Part shown: positions 40,656 to 48,186 of the stretch, one piece after another
Layout: the number at the start of each line of letters is the position of its first letter
Numbering within the stretch: the first letter of the stretch is position 1
Origin: a virus
Length of the DNA: 64,000 nucleotides
Direction: 5' to 3' (one strand)
IMG/VR virus record: IMGVR_UViG_3300048592_000418
Span: 1-64,000 of that record
Notes under the pieces: generated by a model
What the model was told of the DNA's origin: nothing
What the model saw: only the letters and a program-made list of their open reading frames with translations
Databases searched by the model: none
Made by a program: the position numbers and the translations under genes

Positions 40656-41062
40656 CGATCACGGCGGAAATGCAGCGCGCAATTGAACGCGCTCGGCACA
40701 ACGGCGGAAAGCTGAAGCGGCTTGTCGGCGGCTACTGGATCGGCGTGAACGATTCGGTTTCCGGCGGACACTTCAGCACGCGCACCGTTGAAGCGCTCGT
40801 GTCTCGCGGAGTCATGATCTACTCGGCGAAGCGCAGCGGCCGGAACGGCGAGTTCCCCGTTGAAGCTACGCTGAAGGAAATCGCGCAGAAGGTGGGCGCC
40901 GAGCCGGTGATCGGAACGCGGCGGGCCGGCGCGGCACGGTTCAGCAAGGGCGCGCGGGAAGCCATTGCCGACTTGCGCGGCGTCACGGACGAGACGCCGG
41001 CGCGAAGCATCGAACGCGAGCCGAAGCGAATCGGGGATTTGCTTCCCGGACTGGACGCATGA
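40652..41062 (+). CDS. Hypothetical protein (136 aa)
   Basis: ATG 40652 overlaps the SNF2 stop. The product has a beta-rich N-terminal domain (KRLVGGYWIGVNDSVSGGHF, TRTVEALVSRGVMIYSAKRS) resembling a small winged or PUA-like module. The end, PKRIGDLLPGLDA, recurs as PKRIGDVL in the 53304 gene, so may be a shared interaction motif. Function unknown. Confidence 0.5.
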   Translation: MTITAEMQRAIERARHNGGKLKRLVGGYWIGVNDSVSGGHFSTRTVEALVSRGVMIYSAKRSGRNGEFPVEATLKEIAQKVGAEPVIGTRRAGAARFSKGAREAIADLRGVTDETPARSIEREPKRIGDLLPGLDA

Positions 41063-41523
41063 GCAAGCCGCGAATGAACGAGCAAACGTCTCGGCTTTCC
41101 GAGACGCTGCTTCACATGGCACCGGGCGAATGCGGAGTGTGCAAGCGCACGGCGAGCGATCCGGACGTGAAGCGCATGGAACTTTGGCAGGAACACGATC
41201 ACAACGATAAGCCGGAACAGCGGTTCGTTTGGTTGTGCGACACGTGCGCAGGACATATTATCGATCCGCATCCGCGGCTTTACGCGCGACTGGATCCGAA
41301 CGCGCCGGCGCCGGGCGCAATGGAGATTTGCCGGAAGTGCGTCCATCGCCGCGGCTGGAAATGCACGCAGACAAAGGCGAGCGGCGGGCCGGGGATCGTC
41401 GTGAACGCAACGAAGGGGATGACGGTTCACATTGACGGCACGAAGAACGGGAAGCGATTCGGATTCTGGCACACGACATTTCCCGCTCCGCCGAGCGGAT
41501 GCACCGGACGAAAGGAACGATGA
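41059..41523 (+). CDS. Hypothetical zinc-binding protein (154 aa)
   Basis: ATG 41059 overlaps the previous stop. Cys pairs occur as CGVCK, CDTC and CRKC plus CTQT, suggesting one or two zinc ribbons. The rest is Gly/Thr-rich (ATKGMTVHIDGTKNGKRFGF). Such small Cys-rich proteins are frequent in phage early regions; no specific family recognised. Confidence 0.5.
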   Translation: MSKPRMNEQTSRLSETLLHMAPGECGVCKRTASDPDVKRMELWQEHDHNDKPEQRFVWLCDTCAGHIIDPHPRLYARLDPNAPAPGAMEICRKCVHRRGWKCTQTKASGGPGIVVNATKGMTVHIDGTKNGKRFGFWHTTFPAPPSGCTGRKER

Positions 41524-41885
41524 AAACGATCAGCGATCATTTTGACAAAGCGCTTCAGGGCTGGGGCGGGACGCCGGTGGCAACGTGTCAATGCGGCCGG
41601 ATTCACTTCGCGGAGAGCGGCGAAAACATGGATCCCGGCGAGCTGGACGCGCTGAAGGCGAAGCGCAAGGCGGACCCGAGCAAATACATCACAGCGGAAG
41701 GCGATGGCGTCGGCGTGATCACCTTCAACGGCGTCACGCACGTCTGGAATTGTCCGTGCGAATCGCTCGCGCGGATCGAAGAATGGATTTGGGCGCATCG
41801 CGAGACGATCACGCGTTACCTGCGCGCGCGACTGGACGCCGAAGCGAAGGCGGCAACGGAACAGGCGGAGCGGCTGAAGCTATGA
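41520..41885 (+). CDS. Hypothetical protein with Cys motifs (121 aa)
   Basis: ATG 41520 overlaps the previous stop. CQCGRIHFAE near residue 25 and HVWNCPCESL near 75 form a possible split zinc site; the C-terminal part is an amphipathic helix (RARLDAEAKAATEQAERLKL). A DNA-associated role is plausible but no family is recognised. Confidence 0.5.
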   Translation: MKTISDHFDKALQGWGGTPVATCQCGRIHFAESGENMDPGELDALKAKRKADPSKYITAEGDGVGVITFNGVTHVWNCPCESLARIEEWIWAHRETITRYLRARLDAEAKAATEQAERLKL

Positions 41886-42226
41886 TTCCCGACGCCGATT
41901 CATTCCTGAAGCTGATTTCAAATCGCGAGCAAGTGATCGCCGCGATCCTCGCGGACATGGATTCATGCGCGAAGAACGCCGAAGCGTTCGCGAAGCTGTG
42001 CGAGCTGTTCGACGCGGGAAAGGAAGTCAGCACGGAAAAGGCGTTGAAGGCGGCGGCGAAGTCGCTGCGGCACTCGAACGAGGTAAACCGGCGCATGATG
42101 TTTCTGCTGCTGGTTTACGTCAGCGGAAGTCACTTCACCGGCGACGCGGCCGGCATCATGGTAAAGCTCGGACGCGGGGAAGAAGCGCTGAAGGCCGTTT
42201 TCGACCAAAAGCTGAAGGGCCGCTGA
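41882..42226 (+). CDS. Helical hypothetical protein (114 aa)
   Basis: ATG 41882 overlaps the previous stop. The chain is helical (SNREQVIAAILADMDSCAKN, ALKAAAKSLRHSNEVNRRMM, LLLVYVSGSHFTGDAAGIMV) with no recognised domain. The last residues end in KLKGR. Function unknown. Confidence 0.5.
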   Translation: MIPDADSFLKLISNREQVIAAILADMDSCAKNAEAFAKLCELFDAGKEVSTEKALKAAAKSLRHSNEVNRRMMFLLLVYVSGSHFTGDAAGIMVKLGRGEEALKAVFDQKLKGR

Positions 42227-42387
42227 TGGTCGCGATTCGTGAACAGTTCAGTCCGCCGAGCGAAACGCGCCGAGCATGGCGCCGGTTCGTGCAAGCGCTC
42301 GCGCGTTTGTGTTGGCGCCTGAAATTAGGGCTTTACTTGTGCTCACGCTGGAACCATTCATGGTTCCGAATTACGAAACGAAAATGA
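42226..42387 (+). CDS. Very small basic protein (53 aa) overlapping an operator
   Basis: ATG 42226 (TGATG overlap) starts 53 residues: Arg/Trp-rich, continuing as RRAWRRFVQALARLCWRLKL. The frame reads across the operator at 42350-42367 and stops at TGA 42385-42387, overlapping ATG 42384. The two overlaps argue for translation, but the sequence is unusual and could be a coincidental open frame. Confidence 0.4.
   Translation: MVAIREQFSPPSETRRAWRRFVQALARLCWRLKLGLYLCSRWNHSWFRITKRK
42332..42367 (+). promoter_or_regulatory. Operator-promoter: TTTACT + GGAACC-ATTCAT-GGTTCC
   Basis: TTTACT (42332-42337), then the palindrome at 42350-42367. It is the exact reverse complement of the copy at 38442. 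It sits 16 bases before ATG 42384 and probably drives the SSB block. Confidence 0.6.
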
Positions 42388-44483
42388 AAACGACACCGAT
42401 TATCGCTCAAGTTTGGGCGACAGCGTTCGCCGGCGCGCCGTCAGAATGGCCGGAATGGTTCGCGCTTTGGTATGACACGAACACGCCGATTCCGCGTTGC
42501 ACGGAGCCGAGCGCGAACATTCTCGAATCACTCGCGGAAGAATTCCGCGAAGGCGATGAAGCGGCCGGCGAGGTTCGCGCGACATGCCTGAACTGGCAGC
42601 GCGATCCGTGCTTCGATCTGACGGAATATGATCACGTCGCGAAATGGATCGGTTCGCGTGCGTGGACTGCCGTTCATCAGTGGGAAGACGCTTGGCAAAC
42701 CTACTGGCAGCAAAAGAAGGCTCGCGGCGAGGAAGTCGCTCGCGAAATGTTTTTTCACTGGCGCGAGACATTCGCCAACGAAGCCGTCGCGCGCTTCCTC
42801 AAAAACGCAAAGCATCCGTCATCATGGCATCATTCGACAAAACGATCCTCATCGGGAATCTCGTCCGGGATCCCGAACTCCGCGTCACGCCGAAAGGCAC
42901 CCCGATCTGTCAGTTCGGGATCGCCATCAATCACACGTATCAGCTCGAAAGTGGAGAAAAGCGCGAAGAAGTCGTCTTTCTCGACTGCGAATGCTGGGGA
43001 AAGCGTGGCGAGACAATCGCGAAATACTTCACGAAAGGAAAACCGATCCTTGTCGAGGGCCGGCACAAGCTCGAACAGTGGGAAGACAAAAACACGAAGC
43101 AAAAGCGCAGCCGGATCAAAATCGTCGTTGAACAGTTCCGCTTCGTTGACTCCGCTCGTTCACGCGAAGACGGCGACGGCGGCGGCGACGAAGACGACGA
43201 TCACCGGACGCCGGCGCGCAGTTCTGGCGGGAGCGCTCCCGGCCGCGGATCAGGCGCGTCTAGACCCGCAAGCAACGAAAATCTCGACGAAGACGTTCCC
43301 TTCTGATCATGGATCCAAACGCAACGACGGTGGAGATCGAAGCGGCGCGCCTGTCGCGGGAACAGTCGCTTCAGATCGGGACGACTCACGACGCGCTGAC
43401 GCGAGTCATGCGGGTTCTGGATTGCACGCCGGCGACGGCCGCGGGACTTCTGCGGCAAGCCTTCCTTCGGGACATGGCGAAACCGCCGGCGCAACGGGAA
43501 GGGCTGGCGAACTCGCTCGCGGCCGTGATGGCAGCGCGGTTCCCGCTGCTGATGCGGGACAAAAACGGCCGGCTGACGCTGGCGCGCTGATCCATGAACC
43601 CGGAAGCATGGAAACCGATAAACCCGGAGCCGCCGGGCGAGCCGATGATCGTTCACAAGGGCCGGAGCACGGGGAAAAGCGTGCTGATGGTGGGCGCGAA
43701 CTTCGGCAAATCGGAAACGCTGCGGCAGCAAGTCGCGGCGCTGCTGGCAGCGGATCACCGGCTGTTCGTGGTTCCGCAGAACCCGCCGGCGGAAGTGCTC
43801 GAAGCGCTGCGGGCGGAGCGCGCGAGGGAAGCGGAGCACTGGATCTTCCGGGACGAGCTGAAGACGCCGGCGGAAATCCGGGCGCTGCTGGGTCGCGAAG
43901 TGGTGATCGTGGCGCACGAAGCAAACCCGATGATCACGGCGGAAAGCATCCTCGCGGCGAAAGAAAAACTGATGCAGGAACCGCCGGCGTTTCAAAAGAT
44001 CGTCGCGGAGCGGATCCCGATCAGCGCGGACACAAACGCAACCGAACCTTGGCCGGAGCCGTCGGACAAGCCGGCGAAACGGCCGCGGGGATTCGCGAAG
44101 GCGAAGGGCTGGAAGGCAAAGCAGCGGGCGAAGCGAAAGGCGCAACGTCGGGCAAGGCAGCGCGCGCGCGGCTGAAGTGGGAATTCGAGGCGCCGCTTTA
44201 CACCGGCGACGAACGAGCGCGGGGCGCATGCATCAAAGCGACGGACGCGGCCGGGAAGCTCGTTCACTGGATCCCGCTCGGCGCCTATCCGTCGGACTCG
44301 CATCAGGCGAGCGCGCGCGAAATGGTCCGGCTGCTGAACGACGCGGAAGACATGCGGGCGCCGGTTCCGGAGCTGGAAGGCTCGTTTCCGCTCGTCCTTT
44401 ACTTCGGCAGTCAGGCGGACGCGGACGAGTTCACGCGCATCGCGCAGGCGGCACAACCCGGATTGACGGCGAAGCAGCTATGA
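42384..44483 (+). CDS. Conserved N-terminal gene whose frame runs on through three other genes (apparent stop loss)
   Basis: ATG 42384 opens MKTTPIIAQVWATAFAGAPS, then about 148 natural-looking residues (EWPEWFALWYD, RCTEPSANILESLAEEFREG, WTAVHQWEDAWQTYWQQKK, REMFFHWRETFANEAVARFL). The stop expected at the SSB start (42824) is missing because the bases read ATGG instead of ATGA. The frame then continues in shadow of SSB and two more genes as low-complexity Ser/Gly/Arg/Asp residues. It re-enters real coding at 44172. The likely functional protein ends near 42827. A frameshift or sequence error could also explain it. Confidence 0.45.
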   Translation: MKTTPIIAQVWATAFAGAPSEWPEWFALWYDTNTPIPRCTEPSANILESLAEEFREGDEAAGEVRATCLNWQRDPCFDLTEYDHVAKWIGSRAWTAVHQWEDAWQTYWQQKKARGEEVAREMFFHWRETFANEAVARFLKNAKHPSSWHHSTKRSSSGISSGIPNSASRRKAPRSVSSGSPSITRISSKVEKSAKKSSFSTANAGESVARQSRNTSRKENRSLSRAGTSSNSGKTKTRSKSAAGSKSSLNSSASLTPLVHAKTATAAATKTTITGRRRAVLAGALPAADQARLDPQATKISTKTFPSDHGSKRNDGGDRSGAPVAGTVASDRDDSRRADASHAGSGLHAGDGRGTSAASLPSGHGETAGATGRAGELARGRDGSAVPAADAGQKRPADAGALIHEPGSMETDKPGAAGRADDRSQGPEHGEKRADGGRELRQIGNAAAASRGAAGSGSPAVRGSAEPAGGSARSAAGGAREGSGALDLPGRAEDAGGNPGAAGSRSGDRGARSKPDDHGGKHPRGERKTDAGTAGVSKDRRGADPDQRGHKRNRTLAGAVGQAGETAAGIREGEGLEGKAAGEAKGATSGKAARARLKWEFEAPLYTGDERARGACIKATDAAGKLVHWIPLGAYPSDSHQASAREMVRLLNDAEDMRAPVPELEGSFPLVLYFGSQADADEFTRIAQAAQPGLTAKQL
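42824..43306 (+). CDS. ssb: Single-stranded DNA-binding protein
   Basis: ATG 42824 opens a 160-residue SSB: residues about 1-110 are the OB-fold (SFDKTILIGNLVRDPELRVT, CQFGIAINHTYQL, EEVVFLDCECWGKRGETIAK, YFTKGKPILVEGRHKLEQW). A Gly/Ser/Arg/Asp-rich linker follows, and the acidic C terminus LDEDVPF resembles the partner-binding tip of bacterial SSBs. It should protect ssDNA and recruit recombination or replication proteins, here including ERF and RecU-like products. It starts with an ATGG that removes the overlapping stop of the upstream frame. Confidence 0.92.
   Translation: MASFDKTILIGNLVRDPELRVTPKGTPICQFGIAINHTYQLESGEKREEVVFLDCECWGKRGETIAKYFTKGKPILVEGRHKLEQWEDKNTKQKRSRIKIVVEQFRFVDSARSREDGDGGGDEDDDHRTPARSSGGSAPGRGSGASRPASNENLDEDVPF
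43309..43590 (+). CDS. Small hypothetical protein (93 aa)
   Basis: ATG 43309 is two bases after the SSB stop. The product is helical (LSREQSLQIGTTHDALTRVM, then CTPATAAGLLRQAFLRDMA), with a C-terminal FPLLMRDKNGRLTLAR. No recognised family. Location behind SSB suggests a DNA-binding or SSB-associated role, but this is inference. Confidence 0.5.
   Translation: MDPNATTVEIEAARLSREQSLQIGTTHDALTRVMRVLDCTPATAAGLLRQAFLRDMAKPPAQREGLANSLAAVMAARFPLLMRDKNGRLTLAR
43594..44175 (+). CDS. Hypothetical basic-tailed protein (193 aa)
   Basis: ATG 43594 follows by three bases. The N-terminal 25 residues are Pro-rich, then HKGRSTGKSVLMVGANFGKS, which looks P-loop-like but does not match GxxxxGK[ST] exactly. 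The middle contains VPQNPPAEVLEALRAERARE and EVVIVAHEANPMITAESIL. The last 35 residues are strongly basic (KAKGWKAKQRAKRKAQRRAR), suggesting nucleic acid binding. Function unknown. Confidence 0.5.
   Translation: MNPEAWKPINPEPPGEPMIVHKGRSTGKSVLMVGANFGKSETLRQQVAALLAADHRLFVVPQNPPAEVLEALRAERAREAEHWIFRDELKTPAEIRALLGREVVIVAHEANPMITAESILAAKEKLMQEPPAFQKIVAERIPISADTNATEPWPEPSDKPAKRPRGFAKAKGWKAKQRAKRKAQRRARQRARG
44172..44483 (+). CDS. Hypothetical protein (103 aa), start unclear (CTG or reinitiation)
   Basis: The coding signal LKWEFEAPLYTGDERARGAC, then HWIPLGAYPSDSHQASAREM and VLYFGSQADADEFTRIAQAA, is in the frame that has been open since 42384, and no ATG/GTG/TTG is near. CTG 44172 overlaps the previous stop as CTGA, matching the local ATGA/GTGA habit, so I propose it as the start. 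It ends at 44483, overlapping ATG 44480. The product looks like a small alpha/beta phage protein. Confidence 0.45.
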   Translation: MKWEFEAPLYTGDERARGACIKATDAAGKLVHWIPLGAYPSDSHQASAREMVRLLNDAEDMRAPVPELEGSFPLVLYFGSQADADEFTRIAQAAQPGLTAKQL

Positions 44484-44725
44484 CGGAAGCCGAACCTGTC
44501 CTTCGCATGCCGGAACACCGGGCGCGCGTCCATCGCTACCGGCGCGCCGGCGGAACGCGTCAGGAATGGCGCTGTGCGGCCGGCTGCGGCTTTCACGCGG
44601 CCGGAAGCACGGAAGGCGATGCACTGTTTAACATGCGCCAGCATTTCGACGGGAAAACGTGCTGCGCTCTCACAACGGGCATGAAGGCGACGGGCCGATT
44701 TATGCCACCCGCGAGCTTCCAATGA
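44480..44725 (+). CDS. Small Cys/His-containing protein (81 aa)
   Basis: ATG 44480 overlaps the previous stop. WRCAAGCGFHAAGS and HFDGKTCC supply Cys and His residues that could bind a metal. Basic N-terminal residues (RARVHRYRRAGG). No family recognised. Confidence 0.45.
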   Translation: MTEAEPVLRMPEHRARVHRYRRAGGTRQEWRCAAGCGFHAAGSTEGDALFNMRQHFDGKTCCALTTGMKATGRFMPPASFQ

Positions 44726-45228
44726 AGAACGAGTGCGTTTTTTCACCGTGCCGCGGCTGGCGTTACACGCTCGAACACGTGATCGAAGAAGCTCCGCCGC
44801 TGATCGCCGCTCGGCGCATGCAATGGATCGGGCTGAATCCGAGCACGGCGGACGAGAACGAGCTGGACAACACGCTTCGTCGCGTCCGCGCGTTCTCACT
44901 CGCGGCCGGATTCGGCGGGTTCATCATGACGAACGTGTTCGCATGGCGCGCGACGAAGCCGGCGGACATGAAGAAGCAGCCGGATCCCATCGGGCCGGAG
45001 AACGACGCTTGGCTGATGCGCGTCGCCGAGCGCTGCGAAGCTCACGTTGCATGCTGGGGAGGCATCGCGAATTTCCCGCGCGCTCTCCGGCCGCGGGCGG
45101 CGACTGTGCGGCTGATGTTCTCGCGCGCGAATCGGCCGTTGCTGTGCCTGAAGATTGCCGCGGACGGATCGCCGTGGCATCCGCTTTACGTTGACGGCGA
45201 CACGCCGCTTAAACCCTACGTGATATGA
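44722..45228 (+). CDS. DUF1643 family protein
   Basis: ATG 44722 overlaps the previous stop. The product has the DUF1643 pattern: CRGWRYTLEHVI, MQWIGLNPSTADENELDNTL, GFGGFIMTNVFAWRATKPAD and VACWGGIANFPRALRP with a C-terminal HPLYVDGDTPLKPY. Members are common in phages and plasmids and of unknown function. Confidence 0.82.
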   Translation: MKNECVFSPCRGWRYTLEHVIEEAPPLIAARRMQWIGLNPSTADENELDNTLRRVRAFSLAAGFGGFIMTNVFAWRATKPADMKKQPDPIGPENDAWLMRVAERCEAHVACWGGIANFPRALRPRAATVRLMFSRANRPLLCLKIAADGSPWHPLYVDGDTPLKPYVI

Positions 45229-45473
45229 AAACGGTGAAGATCCTTTCGTCTCGAAGCACGATGGACGGCGAAGAACGTCGCGCGCTCGCACTCGCCGAAG
45301 CGCTCGGCGTCGTTGCGACGAAGGCGAGGAAAAAGGCGCGCGACATAATTCCGATTGCGTGCGTTGAAGTCGCGAAGCGCTTCCCGGCCGGGACTGATTT
45401 CAGGAAGGATCTCACGTCGCGAGCTGAAGCGCGTCAGCTTGTCGAACAGCTTCAACGCGCGACAAAATCATGA
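45225..45473 (+). CDS. Small hypothetical protein (82 aa)
   Basis: ATG 45225 overlaps the previous stop. The product is helical and basic (GEERRALALAEALGVVATKA, RKKARDIIPIACVEVAKRFP), with a C-terminal helix SRAEARQLVEQLQRATKS. No motif recognised. Confidence 0.45.
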   Translation: MKTVKILSSRSTMDGEERRALALAEALGVVATKARKKARDIIPIACVEVAKRFPAGTDFRKDLTSRAEARQLVEQLQRATKS

Positions 45474-46003
45474 TGAACGAAAACGAACACTTGCTGACCG
45501 TGCTCGGCGAAGAAGGCGGCGAAGTCGCCAAAGAATGCGCGAAGGCGCTGCGCTTCGGCATTGCCGACAAGCTGACGCTGGATCCGGAAGGGCCGCGCGG
45601 GACGGAAGGTCCGACGAACGCGGAAAAGATCGTTGCCGAGCTGAACGACTTGCTCGGCGTCGCGCGCATGCTTGTTTCCCGCGGCGTCATCCCGGCGGGC
45701 TGGGAAAGCGAGGCGCGCCAGCAGCGGAAGATCCGGCGCGTGATCCAATACATGAATTACGCTGTCAGGGTGGACGCGCTCCGCGATTTTACGGTTCGCG
45801 ACGCAATCGAAGTTGAAGCGCTTCCCATCGCGCCGGGCGCGTTGACGACGCGGACCGGCGACAAGATCACGCACGTCGGAATGGACGTGCTCGGCATTCA
45901 TGCCGGCGAAGACGATTGCGCATGCATCGCGGACACGAACGGCACGCACTGGGCAACGGGCGACAAAGACGGCCGCAAGGTCCGCGTGCGCGTTCAGAAC
46001 TGA
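45470..46003 (+). CDS. MazG-like NTP pyrophosphohydrolase-type protein (177 aa)
   Basis: ATG 45470 overlaps the previous stop. Residues about 8-30 read LTVLGEEGGEVAKECAKALR, and residues about 60-75 ELNDLLGVARMLV. These E-E-x-x-E and E-x-x-D metal-binding helices mark the MazG-like fold, whose members hydrolyse nucleotides or, in phages, may affect host stress signals. The C-terminal part (DKITHVGMDVLGIHAGEDDC, then ACIADTNG) is a separate small beta region. Catalysis is inferred. Confidence 0.65.
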   Translation: MMNENEHLLTVLGEEGGEVAKECAKALRFGIADKLTLDPEGPRGTEGPTNAEKIVAELNDLLGVARMLVSRGVIPAGWESEARQQRKIRRVIQYMNYAVRVDALRDFTVRDAIEVEALPIAPGALTTRTGDKITHVGMDVLGIHAGEDDCACIADTNGTHWATGDKDGRKVRVRVQN

Positions 46004-46013
46004 GTTTTTCACC

Positions 46014-46232
46014 ATGAACACAATCGCAAAGCAGCTTGTCGCGGACATGGGCGCCGCGTTGATCGGCCGTGAGATTCACACGATTCCGTTCGGCGCATAT
46101 CCCGGCGGAGTCGCGAAGGTGACGGAGCTGACGCCGGATCCGCAGGCGCCGGAAATCGTCATGCAAGTCGAACACCCGACGTTCGGATCCATCGGCGTGT
46201 TCGAGGACGAACCCGTTGAACTCGCTTCATGA
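46014..46232 (+). CDS. Small hypothetical protein (72 aa)
   Basis: ATG 46014 is ten bases after the preceding stop. The product is small and hydrophobic/acidic (MNTIAKQLVADMGAALIGRE, PEIVMQVEHPTFGSIGVFED). No recognised motif. The stop overlaps the next start. Confidence 0.45.
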   Translation: MNTIAKQLVADMGAALIGREIHTIPFGAYPGGVAKVTELTPDPQAPEIVMQVEHPTFGSIGVFEDEPVELAS

Positions 46233-47146
46233 AGTCTGAAACGGGCGGGAAGAAGGTCGCGGAATTCGTTTTCGCATACAAGGGACCGGAGACGCAGCGC
46301 GCGCCGGAAGGCGAGCACGCGGAACCCGATGAAGACAGGAAGCCGCTTCCGCTCGTCCGCGATCAGAAATGCCGGATCGCCGTTTACGTCGTCTCGAAGC
46401 TGAAGGAAACGGATTCGCCACCCCATGAAACCGGCGAGTCATATTTCCGTCTGGAATGCGACGCGCCGAAGATGCGGCTCGAAGGAACGGACATCGAACT
46501 TTTGAGGAAGGAAGCGTTCGGCCGGTGCAATGAGCATTACGCGACGAAATGGGAACCCTACTTCATCGTTGAAGTTCGGCGCATCGGATTCTCGAACGGC
46601 TACGGGACGGATCTGGATTTTTGCTATCGCGAATGCTGGAAGGGAACCGCGCATGACGGGACGCTTTTACTGAAGGATCGCCACTGGGGAGAGCGTGACG
46701 AAAAGATCAGCGCATGGCCGGGCGAATTCCGGGACCGCGAAGGCAAGGTGATCGCGTGCATCCCGAAGACGCCGGCGAACAAGGTCGCGCTGGAACAGTT
46801 CACCGCGAAGATTGATCAGATTCGCGGCGCGCTCGCCGACATGCTGCGGCCGGAACTGATCATGCATACGCTTTTGAATCAGAATCAGCTCGCGCTTCGC
46901 GCGCCGAAGACGGCGCCGGCCGAATACGTGACGCACGCGCCAGTTCCGAACGAGATCACGGAGGAAATGATCGCACAGGTGACGGAGGCGATCCGCACTT
47001 CGGGGAAGGCGCACATTCACACGGCATTCGTTCAGCGGCGTTTGAAAATCGGATGGCTGCGCGGTCAGCGCGTGATTGAAGAGCTGAAGAAGCGATCCAT
47101 TCTCGGCGACGAAACAGCGGCCGGTTTTATTATTCTTGCATCATGA
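46229..47146 (+). CDS. Hypothetical protein with C-terminal FtsK-gamma-like winged helix (305 aa)
   Basis: ATG 46229 overlaps the previous stop. The last about 70 residues (MIAQVTEAIRTSGKAHIHTA, then FVQRRLKIGWLRGQRVIEEL and KKRSILGDETAAG) match the FtsK gamma-type winged helix, a DNA-sequence-reading module, in the order of helix, wing and recognition helix. The N-terminal part has FIVEVRRIGFSNGYGTDLDF. A DNA-recognition role is likely for the C terminus; the remainder is unknown. Confidence 0.6.
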   Translation: MKSETGGKKVAEFVFAYKGPETQRAPEGEHAEPDEDRKPLPLVRDQKCRIAVYVVSKLKETDSPPHETGESYFRLECDAPKMRLEGTDIELLRKEAFGRCNEHYATKWEPYFIVEVRRIGFSNGYGTDLDFCYRECWKGTAHDGTLLLKDRHWGERDEKISAWPGEFRDREGKVIACIPKTPANKVALEQFTAKIDQIRGALADMLRPELIMHTLLNQNQLALRAPKTAPAEYVTHAPVPNEITEEMIAQVTEAIRTSGKAHIHTAFVQRRLKIGWLRGQRVIEELKKRSILGDETAAGFIILAS

Positions 47147-47418
47147 AGACGAAAAAACATCCCGAACCCGTCGTTGATCTTCGCGATTGTCCGCTGTGCG
47201 GCGCCGGCAATGCCGACGGCGAAAACAACGTGCGATTTAGCGCGCAGGTTTTCGGCACGATTCACAGCCGGCCGACGCATTCGGACATTGATCCGCCGAA
47301 TCACTTCTTCCAAGCCTGTCAAATGGTCCGGTGCAACGTCTGCGGAATCACGCTGATCGATACGCGTGATGCGAAGAAGGAATGGAACGAAGGGCGCGGC
47401 CGTTACTCGCGAAAATGA
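47143..47418 (+). CDS. Zinc-ribbon protein, Lar-like (91 aa)
   Basis: ATG 47143 overlaps the previous stop. CPLCG and VRCNVCGITLID plus the ending KKEWNEGRGRYSRK resemble Lar-type zinc-ribbon proteins (CP-x-CG ... C-x-x-CG ... WN). Lar-like proteins alleviate type I restriction in some phages, but others of this shape are unrelated, so the role is tentative. Confidence 0.55.
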   Translation: MKTKKHPEPVVDLRDCPLCGAGNADGENNVRFSAQVFGTIHSRPTHSDIDPPNHFFQACQMVRCNVCGITLIDTRDAKKEWNEGRGRYSRK

Positions 47419-47705
47419 AGCGCGTGACACTTCACGAAGCCGAACGCCAGATCGTCGCCGGCACGATTGACCGGCTGACGCAGTGCATGGGAAACCCGGA
47501 TGGGTGGACGCCGGGCGATCAGGCGTTGCTCGAATCAGCGCTGGAAATCCTTGGCGTTCGGCCGCGCGGATTCGGCGGCAAGGCAACCCCGGAGGAAATG
47601 ATCGGATCGGGGAAACCGCCGGCGGCTCCGGAGGAATTCAAAACCGGATGGGCGCCGGAAAACGATGCGGACGATGAAGACGAAATGGACGATCCTTCCC
47701 ACTGA
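47415..47705 (+). CDS. Small acidic hypothetical protein (96 aa)
   Basis: ATG 47415 overlaps the previous stop. The N terminus is helical (VTLHEAERQIVAGTIDRLTQ); the C terminus is strongly acidic (ENDADDEDEMDDPSH). It overlaps the next gene by about 40 bases. No family recognised. Confidence 0.45.
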   Translation: MKRVTLHEAERQIVAGTIDRLTQCMGNPDGWTPGDQALLESALEILGVRPRGFGGKATPEEMIGSGKPPAAPEEFKTGWAPENDADDEDEMDDPSH

Positions 47706-48186
47706 TCGCTTTCTCGAAATCCACGAAGCGGAGCTGAACGCGAAGACGGCCGCGGAGCTGAAGCGGGACGCATGGGCCGGCGACGCGCTGCTTCGCGCGG
47801 CCGTCACGATTATCGTGATCGCGCTCGAACCGAAGGACGCGCAGCGGCGGAACTGGATCGTTTGCCAAGCCGTGAGCAATGAACACATGGCGATTTGTTG
47901 CCGCTCGTTCATGCCGCGCTCGCCGGCGGGACTGAAGCAGAGCACGGCGTAAAACCGCTATCGCGAAGACGTTCACCGACACGGGACGCGGCTCGAAGCG
48001 GCTGTGCTTTACGAATACCGGCGCCGCGGCGGGGCGGAACACGGCGGCATCACGGCCGCGATTGAGATTGCGCGATTCCTGATCTCGAAGACGTGCTTTG
48101 CCCGGACGAACGAAGCGGTAACTGTCCCGATTGACAACACGGCTTTGGCTGCTCTGACTGCCGTGCATGACGCCGAAACGAGCTGA
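47665..48186 (+). pseudogene. RNase III-like gene interrupted by one in-frame TAA
   Basis: ATG 47674 (or 47665) starts a frame reading ELKRDAWAGDALLRAAVT and AVSNEHMAICCRSF, then TAA at 47950-47952. Without leaving the frame it continues NRYREDVHRHGTRLEAAVL, then YEYRRRGGAEHGG and AIEIARFLISK, to 48186. GDALL matches the RNase III signature, SNEHMA the S-N-x-x-L/M-A segment, and TRLEAAVLYEYRRRGG the E-A-x-x-G/Y-x-x-Y-x-x-x-GG end. Several catalytic acids are replaced. The gene is either broken, read through, or misread at one base. The downstream part overlaps the ParB-like start by 20 bases. Confidence 0.5.
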
